From Flabesymbios commensalis (Eukaryota; Annelida; Polychaeta; Terebellida; Flabelligeridae), in assembly GCA_964017125.1 (NCBI GenBank), contig OZ024907.1, positions 18,026,176 to 18,090,175 of the forward strand: DNA of 64,000 nucleotides, written 5' to 3'. The translations under genes were made by a program, and so were the position numbers. Shown piece after piece: positions 58,013-64,000 of the stretch (positions are counted from its first letter, which is position 1; every line of letters starts with the position of its first letter). The notes beneath the pieces were generated by a model, which saw nothing but the letters and a program-made list of their open reading frames with translations, was not told the DNA's origin and made no database searches.

Positions 58013-58249
58013 TTTTATATACATATTTCTAAACATATTTATATATATTATAAACCTTACTGAGAATATATTTATGATAATCACTTGAGGTTGTGTTTCG
58101 CTATACAGGTAATTATTTTTTTCCACTATACTAAAATTCTGATAACGTAAACATTATAATGAAGAAAAATATTTTATTTTATTAGTAACTCGATACGCCA
58201 CAATTTTGTTACCACAAAATGTAGGCGATATATTCCTAACAAATACGGG

Positions 58250-58312
58250 ACGTTGACTTAACGTTGCATCAAAAATGGAAGAACGTCTGCGACGCTGGCC
58301 CAGCAATAAGTG
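58250..58312. repeat. P1 core remnant
   Basis: GACGTTGACTTAACGTTGCA followed by GAACGTCTGCGACGCTGGCCC keeps the P1 core; the CAGCAAACACGAG ends are lost. Confidence 0.55.
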
Positions 58313-58634
58313 AAGGTTGTCGTGTATCTTGTGATTTATTTGTACGTGACTTCTCCGCGTGAGTGCATCTTATTATCTCATTATACACAGAGTGGATGAG
58401 TAGGTAAATAATAAGCCCGTGCAGATACAGTGCAAGGCCATAGCGTCATTCATATAAGTGAATATGATGATTGATAATGATGTGATAATTGATTGAAAAA
58501 CCCATCTGACTCATTATTAATATCAAGACATCCGCTAGGCGGTCGATGGATGGAATGTCCCATCAAATTTGTTAAGAAATTATCTAAATCTTAATAAAAT
58601 CATAGGCCTACTCTTTGTAATCATAATTCAAAAT

Positions 58635-58750
58635 CCCAACAAACACGAGACATTCAACCAAAGCTGGCGTAATGTTGGCTCAGCATTGTAAACGGTGGAC
58701 CAACCTTAACTATATAGCATAGTTGAACTAAACGTCTTGTGTTCACAGGG
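58635..58750. mobile_element. P1 palindromic MITE
   Basis: CCCAACAAACACGAGAC and GTCTTGTGTTCACAGGG are its ends. The core has ATGTTGGCTCAGC and GGTGGACCAACC. Confidence 0.7.
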
Positions 58751-59231
58751 TAACAAATCATCTATCAGAACTAATGAAACTTATTGTCAATAAATCTGCA
58801 AAATTATTTCAATTACATGAACTCAATATATATTGAGTATCGAATCGTTTTTATAAAGTAGGCCACATGATTTAAACATTAAGGTGGAAGCCTCTTGTCT
58901 CATTCTCGGACCAACAACTGAAGTGATGCAGAGCATAGGATTTTTTTTCCGATACACCATTCAAGAAATATATATTGAGAAAAGCTGATTACTTTGGTAT
59001 TATACATGTACATACCTTTTGCAAGGTATATGTTGTATATAATTATAAGCATATAGGCGATGTGTATTTATAATTATTTTGTTTTTATTATTAGGTTTTA
59101 TTGACGTTTACATGTCAACTTTGACATATCGGTCATTCTATGTCTTTATTTTTTTCTACGTTTTTTTTATGCGGCGCGTATCGGTTATACGTTCAGTTGT
59201 CATTATCCCATGATTTTGAACAGTTTGGGTC

Positions 59232-59372
59232 ACTGCATACGTGTGCCCCAAGGAAAGATACCGGCCGCAGCGGGATTCGAACCCTGTACCCCCGGGCTCA
59301 GCGGGATTCGAACCCTATACCCCCGGGCTCAGAGTCAACCATGCTACCAATGAACTATCCTTGCGCCACAAT
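59232..59372 (-). mobile_element. tRNA-derived SINE or tRNA pseudogene, duplicated T arm
   Basis: On the - strand GATAGTTCATTGGTAGCAT acts as A box, TTGACTCTGAGCC resembles the anticodon arm of tRNA-Gln(CTG), and GGGTTCGAATCCC is the B box. The 31-bp T-arm segment (AGCGGGATTCGAACCC plus following bases) is present twice in tandem. Acceptor pairing is not good enough for a working tRNA. Confidence 0.65.
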
Positions 59373-59516
59373 ATTAGTAAATTCTTATTATTAGAATCAT
59401 ATCTTTCAAGAATCAGTTATTTATGAGGGTTACATGGGAATAAAGTTCACTTCGGCGTTCCATATTGCTGTATATCTCATATCTTGCATGCAATGATTTG
59501 ACCTGTGGATTGTGGT

Positions 59517-59628
59517 CCCCCAGCAAACACTAGACGTTTATACAATGCTGGGTCACTGTTAGGCCAGCGTTGCAGACGGTAGGCCAAAATTACCCCAGCA
59601 TTATATAAAAGTATCGTGTTTGCTGGGG
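59517..59628. mobile_element. P1 palindromic MITE
   Basis: CCCCAGCAAACACTAGACG and ATCGTGTTTGCTGGGG are its ends. The core has TTAGGCCAGCGTTGCAGACGG and GGCCAAAATTACC. Confidence 0.75.
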
Positions 59629-60880
59629 TGGGATTAATAAATTTGAATACAAATATAAGCAAGGAGTATGCGCTAATTGGTTCGTCTGGGTTTTGTCTGG
59701 AATGATTTATTTATTATGAGCAAAAATTAAAAATAAAAACACATTATGTATAGCTGTTTGCAGACTTCTCTACCTTAGATTATACATTATTTTAAAAATA
59801 TAATGTCAGCCTATAGAGTAACTTTAAGTAAATAGCTGCATCTGATTAGCCGATTAGCCAATGTCTGTAAATCAAATATAGGCCTACTAGTCCAAAAATA
59901 ATTTACACCGACGCGTAAACAGATAAATATAGTATAATTACAGGGAGTGTCATTAGGTGTCACTTCACAGCTGAAAAACAGCACTTTTAACCCTTTAGCC
60001 TCTATAAATTAAAATCCCTCTTCACTGATCTGTCAGCTTTCCACAAAGAACAACTGCAAGGGAGTAAAAATTATTACTAACCGATATGTACGGAAATCTT
60101 CTCCACGTAGATTAATCTCGACCTAAATATTTATTTATTTCGAAACGTTAAAACATATTTAGGAAGGACTAAAAAAATGTTAATTACCTTCGTGTCAAAA
60201 GCATATGTATAATATACACTTAAATTGTGTCTCGCTACTGTAACCCATGCGCAACTTCAAGTGGGTGAAAATTACACAGATTTGTTTAACTTGCGACCAA
60301 ACATTTGCAAATCTTGATTTTTAAAGACATATTTCATTCCAATACCACTGCGTTGATCGAATAAGAAAACAAATTTAAATGGGTTAGTGATTAATGCAAG
60401 TAAACCGATTTGCATTCAATCTTATCAATTACAGCTAGCATAAGGTGGGGCTTATCTGATTGATTTATATAATAGTGTACCATGTATGTTGGGGAAAATC
60501 ATTGATTGTCGACTTTCTCCTTCAATCTCCTACTTACACTACGTCCTTACGATTGATGGATAAATAGTTTGAACATCAAATTTGATTCGATTCGAAAATC
60601 GTCAGAAATGCATAGCATTTTGCCATTCGTAGCCGGAAAAAATTGTCACAACTTATTTTTCTAGAGAGCATGAGGTCGTAATTTCTGATCGTGGCAATAA
60701 ATTTCCTTCTAGGTATGTGGACTTACAGTGGCAGATCCGGGGGGGGGGGGGGCGTTCTTCAGATAATGGATCCACCACTTTATTGGTAGGGTGATAGTTG
60801 AATAGTTAGATTGAATTAAAGTGTGCAGTTTTTTTTTAGTTGGCTAAGCATATAAACGCGTTTAAAATTTAAAAATATCA

Positions 60881-60998
60881 AAATGGTCTTAGTTAGCTAT
60901 TTCTGGTTCATTTGAATACCTTGTTATGGGTCTACGGCCAGTATAAATACGTCAGATACTGACGTCTGACGTCGATCCCCGCGCTGTAAGGGTTAATC
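60881..60998. repeat. Remnant of the 53609-type MITE
   Basis: TTCATTTGAATACC, TTATGGGTCTACGGCC and GTCGATCCCCGCGCTGTAAGGGTTAA match, inverted, the MITE at 53609-53826. Confidence 0.65.
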
Positions 60999-61362
60999 AC
61001 GATATATTTTCATGACGGTAAATGGTCCTTGGGTAGATTGTTATTTTCTAATTATAAGTAGGGCCTATGAGTCATTTGTCATCTTCGTCACATGACATCC
61101 ATATGGCTACGTAAACAGGAAGTGTCTATATATCAGGTTGTAACTATGCTATAATAGAACTTAATTATAAGATTGGTCATAAGTTAGTTGTCTGTTCTGA
61201 CAGTTTTTCTGTTACACTTCGGCTGCAAATAATTTGAAGGGGGGTATTTCATATATCATAATCCATCTTCTGACAAATAAATATACCGCCCATTTAAATT
61301 ACATTCCTTGTAAGACACTTGAGTATAAAATGTCTTTTTAATTCGATATATTGATCAAATAT

Positions 61363-61412
61363 TGGATTAATGTTGGGCCACCGTCTGCAACGCTGGCCGA
61401 ACATTAAATGAA
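61363..61412. repeat. P1 core remnant next to the acceptor
   Basis: TTAATGTTGGGCCACCGTC and GCAACGCTGGCCGAACATTAA pair. It lies about 125 bp upstream of the neurotrophin exon 2 acceptor. Confidence 0.65.
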
Positions 61413-61535
61413 AATTGTTACAGAAACACTCTTCAATTCAAACCACATTCTTCTAAAACAGTCTGCATGATTTCAATGTATGCTCAGGGATGCTGATTTT
61501 GATAACTTTACTTATTCATTGGTATTTTGTTATAG

Positions 61536-62279
61536 AGTCTGGTGTCCTCAGTGAGTACAGTGCTGGTGTGCATTATGTACATCATGTGTACAGTGGACGC
61601 TGCTCCTCGATTTGATTCTCCAGGAAAACCAGGTCATCTTCACCGTCACAAGCATCACGAGGACGTCACACCTGAGAAAGGTGAAGGTGGTGAAGCCGTA
61701 AAGACCCCAGTCCTAGTTAAGGACCCTATTATAGTGGATGTGATGACAGACCAGCCGCCTTCTAGACGTATGGTCTTCTCATCTGATCGACCTCAAATAG
61801 CTCCTCTCAATGTACATCATACATACATGAGAGACGAGCCTAACTCTACACAGGAAGTAACGAATAAGGCTGATGATGGTAACACAGTGGGCATGTCCAG
61901 GAGGAGAAGGTCAACAGGGGGTCAGATCCTTGACGTATGTGGTACAGCAAGCCGCTGGGTACGAAAGACTCACGTCAGGGATCAGAATGGAAGGCGTTTT
62001 TCCACCGCACCTCGCATCACCACAGATGGTGTACGTCTGGACCAGTGGTTCTACGAGACTACATGTTCGCACGTACACTCTGCGTGTACAGGTATAGACG
62101 CTTCACAGTACCACTCACTGTGTGACCAGACGGTGATCCTGGTGTACGCCAAGGTTAGGGACGTACACGGAGACGAGTCCTGGATCCCTGTACGGGTACC
62201 TGGAGGATGTGAATGTAAGCTAGTCCCTGTTCATGAGAACGCCTCCGTATTTATAGATCTTATAAGGCGTCATCTGTGA
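61536..62279 (+). CDS. Neurotrophin precursor, coding exon 2
   Basis: Follows the acceptor TATTTTGTTATAG. Joined to exon 1 it makes a 252-residue precursor. Residues 1-27 form a signal peptide (hydrophobic VSTVLVCIMYIMC, cleavage after TVDA). The prodomain (28-130) is His- and Pro-rich, holds an NST sequon at 108 and ends SRRRR, a proprotein-convertase site. The mature part (131-252) has six cysteines at 140, 182, 189, 201, 230 and 232, spaced 42/7/12/29/2 against 43/10/12/28/2 in NGF. It shows SRWVRKTHVRDQNG, QWFYETTC, GIDASQYHSLC and GGCECKL at the places of the neurotrophin signature. Family members are secreted dimeric cystine-knot ligands of Trk and p75NTR-type receptors. A 20-residue tail after CEC, with an NAS sequon at 240, is longer than in vertebrates. 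The frame has no ATG near the exon start, which supports a start in an upstream exon. Confidence 0.92.
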   Translation, partial: SLVSSVSTVLVCIMYIMCTVDAAPRFDSPGKPGHLHRHKHHEDVTPEKGEGGEAVKTPVLVKDPIIVDVMTDQPPSRRMVFSSDRPQIAPLNVHHTYMRDEPNSTQEVTNKADDGNTVGMSRRRRSTGGQILDVCGTASRWVRKTHVRDQNGRRFSTAPRITTDGVRLDQWFYETTCSHVHSACTGIDASQYHSLCDQTVILVYAKVRDVHGDESWIPVRVPGGCECKLVPVHENASVFIDLIRRHL

Positions 62280-62847
62280 TGGTGACGTTGACTCTGATAA
62301 CATATTTAATTATGTGATAGGTAATTGAATTTGTGATATTAGGTAATTGTGACATTGATTTGTGGCGTCACAAACAAACTCTAACCATATTGTGATATTG
62401 AATGAAGATTGTGACAGCACAAACTTTGAAACTATTAAACATGTTAAACATAACATTTGTGCCATTACACAAAACAATTATTTTATTTGACAGTTAACTC
62501 TGACGGCACAAAATCTTATCTTATTGGACACATAAGATGGTTGTGACATCACAGAGCCTTGGGCCTTGGCATAATGGTCAACGTCATAAGTTGTTGTGGC
62601 GTCCAACATGGATCTCACAGGGCATCAAATGATAAAGATGTCACCTGCATTCATATTTCCTACTCCTATCAACTCATGACTGGGATTATTTGTAACTGCT
62701 ATAGTGTGCTGTTTTTATTTTACTCTATAATAGCTGTCAAAATCCCATCATGGTCATGTATCATATAGTGGTGTCGTTATTATATTCAGAATTGTGAAAG
62801 TTATAGTATCCCAGATTCATATCGTGACGTCACCAAACTGTCGCTAT
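62280..62847 (+). other. Probable neurotrophin 3' UTR and flank
   Basis: No further coding sequence. ATTAAA at about 62435 could act as a poly(A) signal. GTGACGTC/GACATCAC-like motifs repeat (62537-62650). Confidence 0.4.
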
Positions 62848-63160
62848 TCCCAGCAAACACGTGACGTTGACCCAATGTTGGTTTAACCCTTTAACCGCCA
62901 AATTATTCAATCTAAATTTTCACCCACTTTAAGTTTTGTCTCGCTGACGCGATCCACAACTTCAAGTGAGTGAAAATTATTCAGATTTGACAAAATAGAG
63001 GTCAACTGTTTTCAAATATTGCTGATTGATGTCTCATTTTATCACTAACATGGTTAAAAGGTGGTACTTAATGTGCTAATAAAAAATGAAAACCCGAATA
63101 TATGCGACACCGGCGGTTAAAGGGTTAATGTTGGACGGATGTCGCAGACTGGTTTGCTGA
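62848..63160. mobile_element. P1 MITE split by a TTAA MITE
   Basis: TCCCAGCAAACACGTGACG at 62848 and CAGACTGGTTTGCTGAG at about 63160 are the outer P1 parts. The P1 core is cut at TTAA by the MITE at 62887-63124; joining at one TTAA gives CCAATGTTGGTTTAATGTTGG. Confidence 0.8.
62887..63124. mobile_element. 238-bp TTAA MITE, best-preserved copy
   Basis: TTAA at 62883-62886 and 63125-63128 flanks perfect 13-bp ends CCCTTTAACCGCC and GGCGGTTAAAGGG. The interior has the hairpin CACTTTAAGTTTTGTCTCGC / GATCCACAACTTCAAGTGAG. piggyBac-type ends and target are inferred. Confidence 0.88.
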
Positions 63161-63248
63161 GTAGATCTCACCACATTACCGGCGTCACAGATTAATTGTC
63201 TTATATCAACGGAGTATAATTATTAATTAGACATACTTATCACATATG

Positions 63249-63609
63249 CAGGGTTGCCACACAATTTTTAAAACAAAAAATCCTGACTTTTTACTGACCT
63301 ATCATGCATGACCATAATGGGAAAATATTTATGACCCAAATCGGGCGCACAGTGGGCACAAATCAGTGGCTGATCTAGGATCTGAAGAAGAGGGAGCACC
63401 GTGGTGTGGGGACTTGCGCCGATATTTTTTGTTTGAATTTGAGTTAATTTTGGGGATTTTTTAAAGCCAAATAACTGACTTTTTCTTGACTTTTTCTGAA
63501 ATAAACTTAGAGCAAAAAGTAGGCTAAAGTGTTTTTCCTGATAATTAATGATTTTTTATAAAAAAACAATCCTTATTTCTCAGGTTATTAAGGTGTCGTG
63601 GCAACCCTG
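63249..63609. mobile_element. 361-bp hAT-like MITE
   Basis: CAGGGTTGCCACAC and GTCGTGGCAACCCTG are the ends. Inside, CAGTGGCTGATCTAGGATC (63365) resembles another hAT end, so a second fragment may be nested. No clear 8-bp duplication is seen. Confidence 0.65.
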
Positions 63610-64000
63610 CAATTACCTACGTGACTTAAATGTCTCTGATGACTAATTTTCTTTTTTAATTTCAGGATTATGATTTTTGGGCCATATTTGTTATATAATT
63701 ATTCCCAGTGAAGTCTGTGATATAATTGATAGGTTCGCCACCTTTGATCTCATCTTTGCGGAGGATGTCTATATTTATGTACCTTTAATGCTCCCACGTA
63801 AATACATGTTGCGTAAAACACGTTTTGTTGTTGTAAATGTAATTTAGTGTTGTTTGGAAATTGTAAACGAATGTTTATTATATTTTAAAATAAATATCAC
63901 CATAATGATAATATTGTTACGACAGTGAAGTGTTTATCTTAATGCTTGGTTTGCCAAACGCCATTCAACCCAGTATCGTTTTTTTCACAAGTGTTACTGT
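63610..64000. other. Intergenic, no gene seen
   Basis: No coding signal. AATAAA occurs near 63889. Confidence 0.4.

Larger units (their letters stand above)
56059..61535 (+). other. Neurotrophin intron, 5.48 kb, MITE-rich
   Basis: It runs from GTAAGT at 56059 to TATTTTGTTATAG at 61535. It contains an opposite-strand candidate exon (56606-56941), several TTAA-type MITE copies (about 56435-56580, 57588-57780, 57812-58012, 60230-60290), P1 copies (58250, 58635, 59517, 61363) and a tRNA-derived element (59232-59372). Confidence 0.7.

Overview
The window is AT-rich animal genomic DNA from a repeat-dense nuclear genome. Three things point to a marine invertebrate: an invertebrate-type neurotrophin gene, several clades of non-LTR retrotransposon (LINE), and many short inverted-repeat transposons with the frequent motif AGGCCTA. 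A deuterostome such as an echinoderm or hemichordate is my best guess, but it is only an inference. Most of the window is transposon-derived. Host coding sequence is sparse.

Host genes. The clearest is a neurotrophin precursor on the + strand. A TATA box at 55968 precedes a tiny first coding exon ending at 56058, then a 5.48 kb intron, then a coding exon at 61536-62279. The spliced product is a 252-residue pre-pro-protein with signal peptide, tetrabasic cleavage site and the six-cysteine cystine-knot domain. The first coding exon of a ZNF593/Bud20-like ribosome-biogenesis zinc finger lies on the - strand at 10302-10498; the rest of that gene was not found. Two weaker exon candidates are at 37896-38075 (+) and 56606-56941 (-, inside the neurotrophin intron).

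Mobile DNA, left to right: a broken MULE-type transposase gene (363-1650); a 146-bp satellite with a six-unit higher-order repeat (3290-6255); a 1.6 kb inverted-repeat element with 9-bp target duplication (8386-9975); a 1.2 kb inverted-repeat element (10671-11868); and a decayed L2/CR1-like LINE. That LINE's reading frame is split at 15062/29617 by a 14.5 kb foldback-type element (15063-29610) flanked by CACGCT. The foldback element has itself received a TTAA-type MITE, a tRNA-derived SINE, a truncated LINE and a complete 6.4 kb Jockey-like LINE with open ORF1 and ORF2.

Farther right, a second complete LINE of the I group (47172-53162, with RNase H and TAATG-coupled ORFs) sits inside the reading frame of an older LINE. 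The rest, including the neurotrophin intron, is peppered with two MITE families. One is a ~110-bp palindromic family with TA target duplication, called P1 here. The other is a TTAA family with CCCTTTAACCGCC ends. They are nested in each other at 62848-63160.

The most distinctive item is the foldback element. Its long arms are built of mirrored 47-bp minisatellites and arrays of an AAATGTAA-type motif, and it has TG...CA ends and a 6-bp target duplication. I could not assign it to a transposase superfamily and saw no transposase gene of its own.
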